A stretch of 64,000 nucleotides of DNA, taken from the NCBI GenBank assembly GCA_033032175.1, contig CM065320.1:14775413-14839412 (forward strand). Reading direction: 5' to 3'. Shown here piece by piece: positions 37,925-50,100 of this stretch. Both the position numbers and the translations under genes were made by a program. This DNA comes from Saturnia japonica (Eukaryota > Arthropoda > Insecta > Lepidoptera > Saturniidae). Positions within the stretch are counted from its first letter, which is position 1. The number at the start of each line of letters is the position of its first letter. The notes under the pieces are model-generated. The model worked only from the letters and a program-made list of their open reading frames with translations, was not told the DNA's origin and ran no database searches.

Positions 37925-38092
37925 CATAGAACGGATTACCGATGGGCCGAAGAGTTCTCGGGGCAGCGTGGGCAGACACGCTTAAGAGGTAGATCGATGA
38001 CCTGGTGAAGGTCACGGGAAGACCGTTCGTTGTGGAGATCTTTGGAGGAAGCCTATCTCCCTGAAATGGGAAAATTATGATGATGATATCAA
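37925..38092 (+). pseudogene. 3' end of a non-LTR retrotransposon (LINE) with GAT tail
   Basis: In broken frames the plus strand reads DDLVKVTGR and then RSLWRSLEEAYLPEMG, the typical C-terminal ending of a LINE reverse-transcriptase ORF (W-x-DDL...W..LEEAY). A stop precedes IDDL and there is a frameshift between the blocks. It ends in a GATGATGAT run. The 151-codon minus-strand frame over this region is antisense shadow. Confidence 0.65.
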
Positions 38093-38400
38093 TACTACAC
38101 TTTACTTGTTTAGCAGATATGTAATAATTAATTATATTGAAGAGTGGTAGACGCTCTTTCTCTGTGGTACCATCACCAATATACCTCTTGCTGCCGTGAA
38201 GCAACACTATTGATGCTGTTGTATTTTTACGTGGAGGGCACACACACTTGTATATGAGGCGTTACAACTAAGTTCTCAGGAATAGTAGCTTATCATTGAT
38301 TGTCATTAGTCAGAGCTTCGATCCTGTTTTAGGTGACCTATGGGGAAATTATCAAATGGTCTATATACTAGTTATTAAACAAGACAATTTTTAATAAAAT

Positions 38401-38575
38401 AGAAAACCACCTTCAATTATTTTGAGAAGTTCCCTGGTGTATCTTCGAAATTGAAGGTCTAATGCTAATGAACTTAATGAGGTATCTATCCCCTTTCCAA
38501 CGAAAAAAAACGAAAAAAATATACATTCCTCTTTTATTGAAGTCTGTTCAAATTGCATATTACAGAAGTAGATGA
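38401..38575 (+). repeat. dispersed repeat E, copy 1
   Basis: AGAAAACCACCTTCAATTAT, then GGTATCTATCCCCTTTCCAA, then CCTCTTTTATTGAAGTC. Same order as the block at 62.2 kb. Confidence 0.65.
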
Positions 38576-39464
38576 TCGTTAAATTTCTGAAGAAGCGATG
38601 AAAATAATTGTCTATAAATTGCGTACCACTGAGTAATGCTTACTTACAAGTATCAGCGATTTCAAACGCAGAGAAATTGATAGTTCTGTATTATCAGATA
38701 ATATAATGGTACCTATTGAACATTTATAAAGCGTTCAGATTACCTTTACCGATAGTGCTAATGCAAATTCAAATAAATTTAGAATAATTATTTAGCACAT
38801 AACAAAGCTTCAACTATGTGATACCAAATAATCATAATTGTAGTTAATCATTTAACCACAAAGATTAAGTTTGCATCGAACAGGTCCCCGTAACATTTAC
38901 CAATGTTTTCTCATAATAAATAGGTACAAAAATGATGTAGTTAGGACTCTTAAAAATATAGTATACGTATAAGTTACAGCGTAAAACATTTCTGCCATCG
39001 ATAAGAATAAGCAAGATATTAGATTTTATCTTTAAAATATTATTAATTTAGTATTTGTTCTTAATAAGTTTTTATATAGTAGCATGCGCATTAAAGAAAA
39101 GCAACTCAGTATATTTGGATATCAGAGTCAAAAGAATACAAAGACTACAATTAAATCTACTTAAAGGGTTAATGTGGTAAACAGATATTATTATTCCGCC
39201 TTTGTTAAAAATAATCGTATTTGAAATCTTTCCTTTCCGAAGGTTTGTATTAAAATTGTTTTTGATGATAAACGTAATTTTAAATGACAGGAAACATAAT
39301 TAAATTTATATTAATTAATTTAAAGTAGAAATGAACTGGTCAAATTAACTTTTAATTTCTGAACATTAAACGTCACTAACACAATTAGAATGGTTTATGA
39401 CGTTAGACTATGTGATTCCGATGTAATGTCTAGTATATTTTTATATTAGTTTAGTAACGTACTT
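38576..39464. other. AT-rich upstream flank of the candidate promoter
   Basis: No coding signal. The sharp change to CpG-rich sequence occurs near 39465. Confidence 0.4.
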
Positions 39465-39816
39465 CCCGTAGTGACGTAGCCGTTCATTGAGGCAATGCCT
39501 CGGAGCGCGAGCGCAGACCTCAGTGGCTGTGTGATCTATCCGCCGTACACACGCACTCAAGTAACGATTTAAAAAAACAATATAAAATTGATAGATTCCA
39601 TTTATAAATACAGTTTTCGAATATCGAACAGTGTTGACAGTTAACCGGTTGTCATATTTTGGAGCGCGTACGAAGCCGGCCGGCGAAATTCTAACCGCAA
39701 ACTATGGACGCAACGTCAAACGTGCATCAACCCCTCAGCTCTGACATACGGAGGTGATCGTGTGAGTGCGGCATTTTTTCTCAAAATACATTGAACAGAG
39801 TGACATTTGACTAAAC
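39465..39816 (+). promoter_or_regulatory. CpG-rich putative promoter and 5' UTR
   Basis: GC and CpG content rise abruptly against AT-rich surroundings: CGGAGCGCGAGCGCAGACC near 39.5 kb, GGAGCGCGTACGAAGCCGGC near 39.66 kb, and CGGAGGTGATCGTGTG near 39.75 kb. The block ends at the candidate ATG at 39817 and its GTGAGT donor. No convincing TATA box was seen, so a CpG-type promoter is the simplest reading. The 76-codon minus-strand frame here is a by-product of low stop density. Confidence 0.45.
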
Positions 39817-39843
39817 ATGGAGGGTGAAAGTTGGCTTTATCAA
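39817..39843 (+). CDS. candidate first coding exon of the ETS gene (proximal promoter)
   Basis: ATG in good context (CTAAACATGG: A at -3, G at +4) opens nine codons, MEGESWLYQ, ending at the consensus donor CAA|GTGAGT in phase 0. The exon at 50890 needs a phase-0 upstream partner, so joining the two gives MEGESWLYQ followed directly by MPQTVPRSGC. A CpG-rich block lies immediately upstream. What is seen: start, donor, phase and CpG context. What is inferred: that these two exons are joined across an 11-kb intron. A transcript read across the junction would settle it. It could instead belong to another transcript. Confidence 0.42.
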
Positions 39844-41706
39844 GTGAGTTGATCGGATTACCCGTTAGGTGTCGGCTTTTGTTTGTAGTGACCTTTTCTG
39901 TTTCGCAGTGAAGGTGGAAAGTGTATCGAATATGTCCATTATACAATCACAAATGTTATTTGAAATACTTTGTACACAGCTACAATAAAATAAAGTACCT
40001 TAGATAATATACTAAACGCTCTAGTTTGAAGTCGGCACCTGGTGCCCAAAATATTTAGAAGATTTACCAATATTCTCAGTAATAACGATATTCTGACAAT
40101 AACAATCACCAAATATAGTAATTACTTTATTTGTCATTGTGGTATATATAATTATATTTACAAACAAATACACTTTAAATTTTCATGTGGATATAAAAGG
40201 TTTTGTAGTGTAGTAATATATATAAACTCGTACATTGTATATACATACGTAGAATGTACATGTATTGAAATATAAACGACTCATTTAACCAACATAAAAA
40301 ACAAATCGAAGGCTTTCAGTTTTCGGCTGCTATGTTTGTACATGCGCGATGTTTTGAGAAATTAACGATCGATTTTGATGATTCTTTTACTGAGAAAATC
40401 TATATCCTTTTGGGAAGCTTTTAAAAGTTGCATCAAATTTACCTACCTTACGCACAAGCTTATATATAATAATTATTTAGTTTTGATCTTCAATTAAGCC
40501 TTTTTATTTTTATTTTTTTATTTTCAAAAAATTAAAATATTATTTCGTATATGCTTTCTAAATGTTTACGATATACAAAAACTGAATTGTTATTCAATTT
40601 ATATAGTGAAGTCATGGACGTATTACTGCGTTTTTTTTTTCAAGACCTATGTCCATATTAGGATTTATCTATATATCTATGTGCAAGTGTTATGACTACA
40701 AATATCTTGTAATTTAACTTTAGTAAATATGGAAAAAGCAAAAAATATTGTATAACAGGCTTTGTGAATATAATATAAATATTATTTTCGCATTTGGCTA
40801 ATTACCAACCAACGAACACAAAGAAAAATTTGTTGAAATGCTTCTTTGAACTTAAATTATACTTCATTTACTCGTAAAATATCTGCATTTAATCATGATT
40901 GTTTACTTCTATTAAACATAAATTAACAATATACTAATAAATTTTACAATGTAAAACGGGGCTTAGTCAATTAACGTACTAGAATTAAATACTATAAAAT
41001 CAACTATAAACATGGCCATAAACAAAGTCGATTTATGTATAAAAATACCTAGACGATCTTAAATTTATCACTTGACAGCCAATTTAATCCGATCAAAACG
41101 GTTCGGGATTCCCCGCACGTGGTCGTTTTGTTTGATTATTTAATATTGTAATATACTATTTCAAGTCCTCTTATCTCCTTAGATAACTCACTAAGATGTG
41201 ACTACTATATTTATAATTTTTAAATATTTACTACTATTTGTACAAGTTTATTAAACAAACAATAATGCACATAATTAACAAAAACAGTTAAGTAAAAAAC
41301 GTTACAAGATATTTCGTTTCTTGCGACGATACTCTCTAGATAATGCAACTAACACGAAGAACATTAGAATTAATAATTAATTTTTTTTAAATTGTGTCAT
41401 ATTATTGTAAAATATTTAACAAACGATACGAAAAATAATATGATTTTAATTAATGTATATCACGTAATATGAATAACAAAACAAAAGAGACACAAGAGAG
41501 AAAAAAATACAACAGTTTTTATTTTGGCACGTAGGAAATCCCGACAAGGTTGTAATTCAAAGTAATGGGCAATTTAAGCATAATCTCTGTCAGACATCTA
41601 AATACGAGAGTAGCGTTGTTATTGCTGGATTATACAGAGATTTTTAATAATAATAACATATTGAATTTGGGCTAAATACTCTATAAAATCGACATATAAA
41701 TATTTA
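39844..41706. other. presumed first-intron sequence
   Basis: Starts with donor GTGAGT. AT-rich; the 77-codon frame at 40042 is Ile/Tyr-rich and not protein-like. Confidence 0.4.
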
Positions 41707-41766
41707 TGTCTTGGAGTAGCAACAGACATGCAGTCTACTTGATGTTAAGTGGTCACTGAAGCCTAT
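41707..41766. repeat. dispersed short repeat (family C), short piece
   Basis: ATGCAGTCTACTTGATGTTA, then AGTGGTCACTGAAGCC matches the 16.2-kb copy. Confidence 0.5.
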
Positions 41767-41886
41767 ATGATAAAAATCTATCATCAAAAAATAAATAAAT
41801 GTATAGCCTATAGGCCTATAAGCATAACTATAGTTATGCAAAATCAACCTCAAAAAGATCGTAGTCGTGAGACCAGTCATATTTTA

Positions 41887-42480
41887 TTAGGTCCTTACAA
41901 TGAAATTAGTGTTTTATATGAAAAAGTGAAACGAAAAAAATATTATGGAATTATACATTTAATCAATCGAAGTATGTACCATTATTATTTATGCACTTTC
42001 GCCATTTTATAGGTAGGTTATTGATTCCATTGCTGACAAAATTGGTGGTTGGACGTGGTTTGCGATGGATCCGCTTCCACGATTATTCTTCATTATTAAC
42101 TAGGGTACCTCCGGTCGTCCACGAGGTTTGTTTCGTGGGTCAAAATTTCCAGAACGAAAACGTTGGAATCAAAAACGTACCGTGCTTCTTTTACAGTAAC
42201 TTCCCCATACAAATTATTAATCCTTCGCGCTATTTCTGCAGCGCTGATGCCACGGTGGAACTCATGTTCGTGAATAACGCAATATTTTAAGTTTTCCATT
42301 TTGTGAAAAGGATTGTCAAAAAAAATGGCGCAGAAACAAATGAATTACTAAATTCGAAACACAAATACACAAGCTTAAATTTGAAATAAATTTGTATTTA
42401 GAATTCCTAACCAAACGCCATATATTTGAGATCAAAGTAGCCAGTTCAACAAAACGCCAATTTCTTAAATAAGGACCTAA
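41887..42480 (-). mobile_element. 594-bp mariner deletion derivative with intact ends (Mar2)
   Basis: Bounded by TA on both sides (41885-41886 and 42481-42482). Left end TTAGGTCCTTACAATGAAAT and the reverse complement of the right end, TTAGGTCCTTATTTAAGAAA, stay alignable for about 30 bases (to ...GTGTTTT and ...GCGTTTT). On the minus strand it keeps only the transposase N-terminus (about 42096-42299: MENLKYCVIHEHEFHRGISA, then AEIARRINNLYGEV), followed in another frame by IVEADPSQTTS near 42080. The DDE core is missing. Overlapping plus-strand frames are shadows. Confidence 0.85.
42070..42299 (-). pseudogene. mariner transposase N-terminal fragment (within Mar2)
   Basis: Starts at MENLKY and shows the first helix-turn-helix of mariner transposase (FHRGISAAEIARRINNLYGE). 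It then loses frame in the region corresponding to WFQRFRSGNFD. After the break, IVEADPSQTTS of the second HTH is readable. It lacks every catalytic residue. Confidence 0.8.
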
Positions 42481-42739
42481 TATTATGTTGCTATGCCTGA
42501 AGATTCAGTTGGAATGCCTCGTGTACTTGTTGCTAACCACACAAAAATGCGAACACTGTTGTTATGTGACAGAAATTGGTGTGGCGGTGATATTCTCTCA
42601 GTCAAACCTTGTACAGATTCTACGACGTATAAATTATTTGTATTCAACTGATAGTGTATTTTACACAATTATTTTAATGTGCATTTATATTTACAATTGC
42701 GGTTGACGTGCATCACTAAATGTATGTCTATACATAATG

Positions 42740-42903
42740 TTTAAAGTCGTAGCTTAAAGTTGCATATCCTATAACATTCCTCAATAAATTCGCTAAAAAA
42801 AACCATTAAAATTTTCAAGTGTGATTCTTAGTTCCATAGATTAACGCGTTCAAACAAACAAACAATCTCTTGATTCTTGAGTTATAAAGTCACACAGTAT
42901 AGA
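42740..42903 (-). mobile_element. Helitron-like element, 5' part (type 1)
   Basis: Minus strand begins TCTATACTGTGTGACTTTAT and passes through TTGAACGCGTTAATCTATGG. It is truncated before CTAG. Confidence 0.6.
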
Positions 42904-43284
42904 TTAAAGATCCTATGCTGGCGAGTGTAAAATTTGTTGACATTTTTGTCGTCAAGGATTTTCATTGTAAGGGAGCGCATAGAGAATTTTCGTGACTAAT
43001 TTTCTAATGTAAATTCTAAATGGAATATCTGCGGTACTTATAATATCCGAAAAAGAGTGTTAGAGTAACAAAATGTCTGGAGGTCATTGTAATGTTGATC
43101 AGTTATTTTTTATACCTACCTACAATATTCGACAGTGCGAGTGATAACAATGTTTTTTTAAACAAAAGGTGTCGCTCATATAATTATGATTTGGCCATTG
43201 ATCGTCTATGTTCAGTACGTTCGAATACACGTGAAAACCCCAAGGTCTCGTTGAAAATGTAACAGCAGGCTGCGATTTGTGCGG

Positions 43285-43325
43285 TCACGGTGCGCCTGCG
43301 CCGCGCCGCGCCGTCGGCCTACTAT
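43285..43325. repeat. GC-rich core, possibly MITE-derived
   Basis: GTGCGCCTGCGCCGCGCCGC, then GCCGTCGGCC. Resembles the 60.3-kb MITE core. It could instead be a CpG regulatory element. Confidence 0.35.
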
Positions 43326-43584
43326 CGATTTACAATGAACTGACGTCATATTACACCGGGTATACTTTTTGTTGCACACTTCCTACCGATTTGTCAATCG
43401 ACCAATATTTGATACCTACTATAAATCTATAGATTAAATTTACTTCATACTTTTTGAAGTTTAGATACTCCGTAAGATTCAATTTTCCAATACAGCTCGC
43501 GTTAAGTAAATTAGATGGGTAGCAATACTAAATGTTAACATAAAGTGAAGTTGTTATGTTGTCCTCTTAAGTAAACGTGTGTAT

Positions 43585-43690
43585 GCATAATCTATTCATA
43601 CTAATTTTTTTATAGTTTGCTTGTATAAATACACTAATCTCTGGATCTACCAGACCGATTCGAAAAATTATTTATGTATGTGATAGCCAG
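43585..43690 (+). mobile_element. Helitron-like fragment (type 1), eroded
   Basis: ATACTAATTTTTTTATAG, then ACACTAATCTCTGGATCTAC and CAGACCGATTCGAAAAATTA resembles the type-1 5' region. There are no intact ends. Confidence 0.45.
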
Positions 43691-43925
43691 ACTCTCGACA
43701 AATAGTATAGGCTATTTAAGATTAAGTTATAACTCTCAGATAGCCTTAAATATTGATTTTTGTTACTTAAGTCGGAACAGCTTTTACCGCGTGCGCTGGC
43801 GTAATCGTTAATGATATGGAAATACAATGTTCTACAATAATATTGGTCTTTAGTATATCTAAAAAAAGTCAGCAATAGCATATGCCTATCTCTTATATAT
43901 AAACCAAAATAATAGTACATTATGG

Positions 43926-44012
43926 TACAAGTGTGTAATGTTGGTGATTACCGCTGAGGCGCCATTGAGACCCGAGCCGTTAGGTGAGGTAATCACCAAT
44001 ACACACGTGTAT
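43926..44012. repeat. 90-base imperfect hairpin
   Basis: Left arm ACAAGTGTGTAATGTTGGTG, then ATTACC; right arm reversed ACACGTGTGTATTGGTGATT, then ACC. The arms of about 24 bases pair around a 38-base GC-richer loop (GCTGAGGCGCCATTGAGACC start). A small MITE or a structured RNA precursor are both possible. Confidence 0.6.
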
Positions 44013-44514
44013 CATACGACGTTTTTCAACACACTTGTGAAGAAAATAATGATAAATAATCATTTTATTTAGTACATAAAAAGTTTATTTGGAGAAACAA
44101 TTAGTAAATGTGCAGTTAGTAAAATTATGTAATCTGAAGCTTTTATGCGCTTATGTCATTGCTCGAATGAATATAATAATTTTCAATGATACTCTATAAC
44201 TCATTTGTGAATAATAGCAATGAAAAAGTCACAGTTTGATTACAGGTGTCTTTATGTGCCTAATTGCGGTGATATTAGAGCCACTTTATGAGCAAGTATG
44301 TTGAAAAGTAATTTGTGACAAAGATTCATTGTAAATGAAAAGTAATTTATAAGCATTATTTTTAGACATGGCATATTAATCCTTACAAACATAAGTTACT
44401 TTACCATAAATACAATTTTATGAAATTAAATATTGCTCTTTAGAGTATGCTATTTGGACACATAGTTTAGGATATAATGAAAAATTAAAATAATTTGTAC
44501 TTGCGGGAAAAACA

Positions 44515-44597
44515 ATTATGATTGACTACATGGGTGCGTTGGCGGCGCGGTGTTTGTTGGATAAAATTAACATTGATGAAACCGTGGAGCACAGCTA
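44515..44597 (+). mobile_element. Helitron-like 3' fragment
   Basis: TGATGAAACCGTGGAGCACA, then GCTAG|T matches the type-1 3' end. No matching 5' end was identified with confidence. Confidence 0.5.
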
Positions 44598-45289
44598 GTA
44601 TGTATTTACTCACCTTAGGGCCGACTTGTCATTAGTCAAATAATTATATTTGAGAAATAATTCAGACGTTTCATTGAAAAATCGGTTCTATAACAATATA
44701 ATAAGAGTAATAATGTATATTAATAATTTAATTATGTAATTGTTTATATTCCATGAAAATCAAAGAGTATATTTCAGTCGCGCGTTGGATCTGACACGCA
44801 CCGTTTTTTTTTATTATAAAAGTTGGTATAAAAATGTATTTGGTCACAACATTTACTCTATATAATGTGATATTAATGTCCTCAAATCAAGCGTTCATCT
44901 TTCGTAGATAATTATGTTATTACGTATCTAGTTGTTGTTTGTGGTCAAAGTTGTGTTATAGTGACTAGTTTTTGAAACTCTACGTTTAAAAGTAATTTTT
45001 TTGGGAACAAACCGTTGGGACTCGACCCTTTACCCTGGAACTCCTGACTATTCCATTTTGAGCCTCTAAGGTGTATAGTTCTTGAATATTGTTCTGATTT
45101 GTTGAGCAAAAAGACAGGAGTATGATTAGTTCCGGAACAAATAATAGATTTTCAGTATGTTAACTTCATCATGTAGGTAGTTTTTGAATGTATACATTTT
45201 CATTTACAACCATTTTTATACTGTATTTTTCTTTTTTTACATCACCGGAAAAACTTTTATTTAAATAAAAATCTCGGTAGATAAATAAC

Positions 45290-45718
45290 TAGAAGTGGGC
45301 GATTATGAATGATTTATATAATCGAGATATTTCGATGATGAGCGATAATTCATAATCGAGCCTTTGATGACCAGATAACTATAAAGATAACCCAGAGATG
45401 GGCGATTATGAATGATGACTGGTACCTATTAAAAACGAAGAGTAAAAAGCTAAAAAAAGTTCGCGCAGTCGTAAACAAAGTTCTTTACAAGAACACATAT
45501 TATATCAATTAGCAAAAAAAAGGTTGTTCGGTCGTAATCATTACTAATTTTATCAAATCAGTAACCTAGCATTAGTAATTACCAATGGTACTTCGATTAT
45601 GAATTATCACTAATCTTCTAACTAATAATATTAGTAATTAATGCCTATAATCGAGATAACTCGAGATATCTTCATAATCGAATGATTACATAGTATATCT
45701 CATAATCGCCCACCGCTA
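45290..45718. mobile_element. hAT-like MITE with 8-bp target duplication
   Basis: 429 bases flanked by TAAATAAC on both sides (45282-45289 and 45719-45726), the 8-bp duplication typical of hAT elements. Ends: TAGAAGTGGGCGATTATGA and, reversed, TAGCGGTGGGCGATTATGA. A second copy of the end motif (AGAGATGGGCGATTATGAAT) lies inside at about 45394. No coding; non-autonomous. Confidence 0.85.
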
Positions 45719-46292
45719 TAAATAACTGTAGGTACCTAATTTGGTACTAGGAATGTAATGTCAAAAAAAGTTTCGAACACCAAAAGATTCATTGACTAAC
45801 AAAAATCAGAACATTCAGCACGGGTATGCGACACTGCGAACGATTTTTATTTCACTGTATAAACCTATTGTCTCCGGCAAAACAAAAAAGTTGCGTCTAC
45901 ACCTCGTTAGTTTGATCTCTGTGTTGCGTACAATTAAATAACAAAAGAGTTCAATGACCCGGACGAACGAAAGAAGTATCAGAGGATATCCTTTAGGTAA
46001 TCCCCATTGATCAGTCTAAAATTCAGTTAGTTTTTATCTTAATGTTTCAGGCGTAAATGGCTATATTAATTATGAATAACACAACACTTATAAAATGTTA
46101 GTGTGGTAAGTCAGGTCAGTGTATACTGGCTGGTCCATTTGGTAGCAAATACAAGTAAAATATATACGGTCGGAAAAACAATAACCTGTTCAAATTATAC
46201 TATCAGATGACTGAGCATTCATTTACAAAATACAAAGGCTTATATTTTCGTTAAAATTAAATAAAAATATAAATTAAGAAGAGATAAAACAT

Positions 46293-46556
46293 ATAACATA
46301 ACATACCATCACGCCTGTATTCCCCGAAGGGTTAGGCTTAGGTGTACGTATGTACACTCTCAGTTCGCCGAGTATGTTTTTAGGTCCCGTGTAATAGGGG
46401 GCGAGCCTATTGCCATTAATCGGGCACGAAAGCAAACTCCGAGCTGCTACTGAGAATTTCATAGGAAAAACCCAATAACACTTTGCTCGACCAGGGATTC
46501 GAACCCAGGACCTCGCTCATAGCAATCGAGCTTACGACCACTAGGGTAACGAGGTA
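46293..46556 (-). mobile_element. SINE family A, near full length
   Basis: Minus-strand copy from the ATGTTATGTTAT-type tail (46293 side) to a slightly diverged head. The B-box GGTTCGAATCC is intact; the A-box region reads TACCCTAGTGG. The 62-codon minus frame here is SINE read-through. Confidence 0.88.
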
Positions 46557-46809
46557 AAAGATTTTTTTTTTTGTTAAGTAGTGTTTTACTTACGAGAACT
46601 GTATTGCGTTAATATTTTATTCTATAGTAGGTTTAAAAATAATGAGTAAATTATTATTTTTGTAGGTATTTGTAATAAAAATATTTTTTATATTTTTGTT
46701 ATTGGCACTATAATGTTAGCAAGTAGTTTGTGAAGTTAGCACGGACGTGATTATCTTCGCTTTTCAAATACACAGTATACGCATTTATAGGTAAATGTTC
46801 TCTAAACAT

Positions 46810-47151
46810 TAGAAATATAACGAATATCCGGTAACTATCCGGTATCCGGCCTATCCGGCATTGTTTTCACAATCTGGCCGGATTTCGTATAGTAAAATAA
46901 AAAACATCTCATTATTTTACACAAGGCAAATCATACCACTATAGGTTATGGACACCGTTTATTTTTATAATCGCACGTCAAGAATGTTTGGTATATTAAT
47001 TAGTTTATTTCCAATCTCGTTCACCGCACCAATATTCAAATCAAACTGATCGCGTCATGTAACGCGATAAAGGGCCGATTATCCGGCGCTTCGGCTTCGT
47101 AGCTTGCCGAGTATCCGGCATGAGGCCAAACCACTATCCGTTTCATCTCTA
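46810..47151. mobile_element. hAT-like MITE with imperfect 8-bp target duplication
   Basis: 342 bases. Flanks CTAAACAT (46802-46809) and TTAAACAT (47152-47159) agree at 7 of 8. Ends: TAGAAATATAACGAATATCC and, reversed, TAGAGATGAAACGGATAGTG. The interior has many ATCCGG motifs. No coding. Confidence 0.75.
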
Positions 47152-47159
47152 TTAAACAT

Positions 47160-50100
47160 CAGGTGTTCCTGTGTGGCTGTGACACAGAAATTTAATTATT
47201 TAAAGTAAATAATAACAGATAACTTCGAAGTTTTTATTTTAAAAGAAATTTCAATTAAAAGAAAAATAAAATAACTCTGTGTCTATTTGAAATATTTCCG
47301 CATAGTTGAAATCGCAACTGTCAAATGTCTCGCTAAAATTATTTATGTATGCACACACACGTACGCTCCATCAAATCCTTTTGGGGATTTAAAATAAACT
47401 AGGCTCAGGCCGGATGTGTTCTGTTAAAAATTCCGACATTTGGCATTTCGAAGATTGATTTATTATTTGAGCTACATATCGTAACGACAATATTTTATGT
47501 AAGTTTTTATATCCCCATATTACTGCTTTTAGATTACTAATTATTATGTTGTATATTTAATTCGATTATTTTACTGTGATAAAGTGTTTTAATTATTTTA
47601 AATTTAATTATTAAAATTATTGGATTGGCTCTCCATATCGCGCCTCATTGTCTAAAGCTTACATGTGACATTACTGGCCCGCTCCCTATAGACTTCTTAG
47701 AGTCGTGATGTTTATATAGTCTATATTATAATCGTAGTCAAAAAATAAGCTATAAATGCGATTTTTTTAATCTGACTGATAGTTCTAGAGGTTAGCGCCA
47801 TCTAACAAACAAACATAAAAAAATCTTTTGTGTTTGATAATACTCCTATAAATTGAAAGGATATGTCTTCGAACGTAGTCGGATTGTAACAGCCGTTGTC
47901 ACTTCTTAATAAATTTATTGACGGTAATTTAGAATTATGGGTTTGTTTGTTTACATGTCGTCCTATGCGATATCGAATATAGTACAGTTCTAAATAATAA
48001 ACGTAAGCTACAATGCACAATTACTTGTTCCTTCGGAATTGTGGTAATCATTTATAACAATGAATCTCAAACGTGCAAAGAGTTAAATAAAAAAAACGAC
48101 TGGTCCATACTTGATTACATTTTAACAGACCGGTTTAACTTGATTTATGAAGATTTTCTCCTAAGAAAATGCAGTTTGCCGCTTAGTCAAGCATAAGATG
48201 TTTCGAAGATGGGCTTGGCTTTGCTTAGAGTGAGTTGTTGATTATTGTTTTAACTTTTTATTATTGTTTTAGATTCGTATGTTATCTTGTATAAATATTA
48301 ATTTTAAATTTATAAATAATAGTGACTATTCTCTTGCTGATGCAAATGGTTTTTTAAAAATAATAACGATTATTTTGTATGTGTTTTTATTTATAGTACT
48401 TAATGAAATTATTATTACGTTACCAATAATTACTAATTCAAGATTATCATCTATCTATAAATGCATGTGTAACAGTTTATAAATGTAATTACGATTTCTG
48501 TATAGCTGAAAAAACGAGTTTTGAATCTATATAGTCTAAATCTCAAAATTATTGCACTTAAAATTAATTCGTTTTGAATTATGCTAGCATAAGAATCTAG
48601 AAATCTTCATTTATTTTCTATGTAAACAACAGATACTTTTAAACTCACTAAAATTTTCGAAAGTGCTCAGTTTAAATTGAAATTTATTACTCTCAATCAC
48701 TCAATTGAGTGTCGTTAATTTCAGTTTCAAGCTTTAAAATATCCCTTTTTGTGATATGATAATCTTATCGCAAATAAGTGATACGTTTTTGTTTTATAAC
48801 AGTTTGCATATAGATTATTATTTAATAATACTAAGCGAACCTGACTCATTAATTCAATCTTATTGCTTATTAAAATTAGTACCAAATATGATTCCAAATT
48901 AAATGATTTAAAACCGTTCTAAATCTTTGAACTTCAATTTATTACCAATACTTTACACTTTACAATTAAATGTACTCTCAAACTGAACCTTCCTACATAT
49001 TTTATCACTTACCTCACTATTGAATTTTCGTAGAACTGGCGATTTAGTAAATAAATGTCAAACAATATAACGTGAGATACTAATGGAAGGCAAATTATTT
49101 GGTATCGTTGTAAAATATCAGTACGCTTTATTGTGTTCGGTGTAAGTAGTCTTGGAATCGTGAAAAATTAAAATCAAACGTCAAACGTGATCGAAATTTT
49201 TGCTTTTATAACTTGTGTATACATAGAACATATATAGAACGTAACATATATATATATATATAGAACGTATTTGTACACTATAATTATGTATATGTGTTGT
49301 TGTATGTATTTATATTTATTTCTATTTTATTTCTTTTTGTGTATTATTATATTTTTTATTAAAATTTTATTACTTTTCTAGTTTTATATTTGTGTGTTTG
49401 CTCATATTTGTTTTATTTTTAAATTTATTTTCTTAAGGCGCTACCGACAATTTTTTTTTTTCATATTATCGTTTGTTAGCTAGGAGGAAATGTTTTAAAT
49501 GATTAAGCTCGTCAGTGTATAAACTAAAGTGCAATAAAGAATTCATTCATTAAAATTTAAATTTTTTGTAAATGCTGATAAATGTATAATAACGATTTTC
49601 GTCATATTTATCGGTTTATTATTTTTGTCTTTAAGGGAATTCTTACAAATTACTTAATTACAAATTATTTCATTAGCGAGGATTTGTTCATAATGTCAGT
49701 GCGACTAAGTAGTCCCGGAATAGTTATGATCTTTCTTATCGATTTTATTTGATTCCTCTTCCACTACCTTAAATACATTTTTCCTAAATCTATAAAAGCT
49801 TAAATTGTGAAAAGAAAAAGAACCAAAAAATATTACAGTATTTTTTTTGTTAATGTACTGATAAAATTGAAAAGTCCATATAGACAAATTTGGGATCGAG
49901 GTTTAAATGATAATCAAAAATTTCGTAACAAAATTATAATATTGTTATAGAACGTGATAAATAAAATAAGCGATTAACAATTTTAACCTATGACGTTGAT
50001 TTAAGACGCTTTGAAATGTGTTTTAGACATCTGGATATTATAGTTCGTTGTTGAACGTGGCAAATTGACGTGCGCGATCGATGACCTAAGAAGCGCTCCG

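Noticed and set aside
37788..38243. 151-codon minus-strand ORF
   Set aside because: It is the longest minus-strand frame, but the plus strand carries a LINE C-terminal relic there and the minus peptide has no domain-like features.
42485..42706. ORFs next to Mar2 as transposase remains
   Set aside because: They lie outside the TA-bounded element and have no transposase motifs.
45482..45640. Second gene in the first intron
   Set aside because: Sequence belongs to the interior of a hAT-like MITE with no coding potential.
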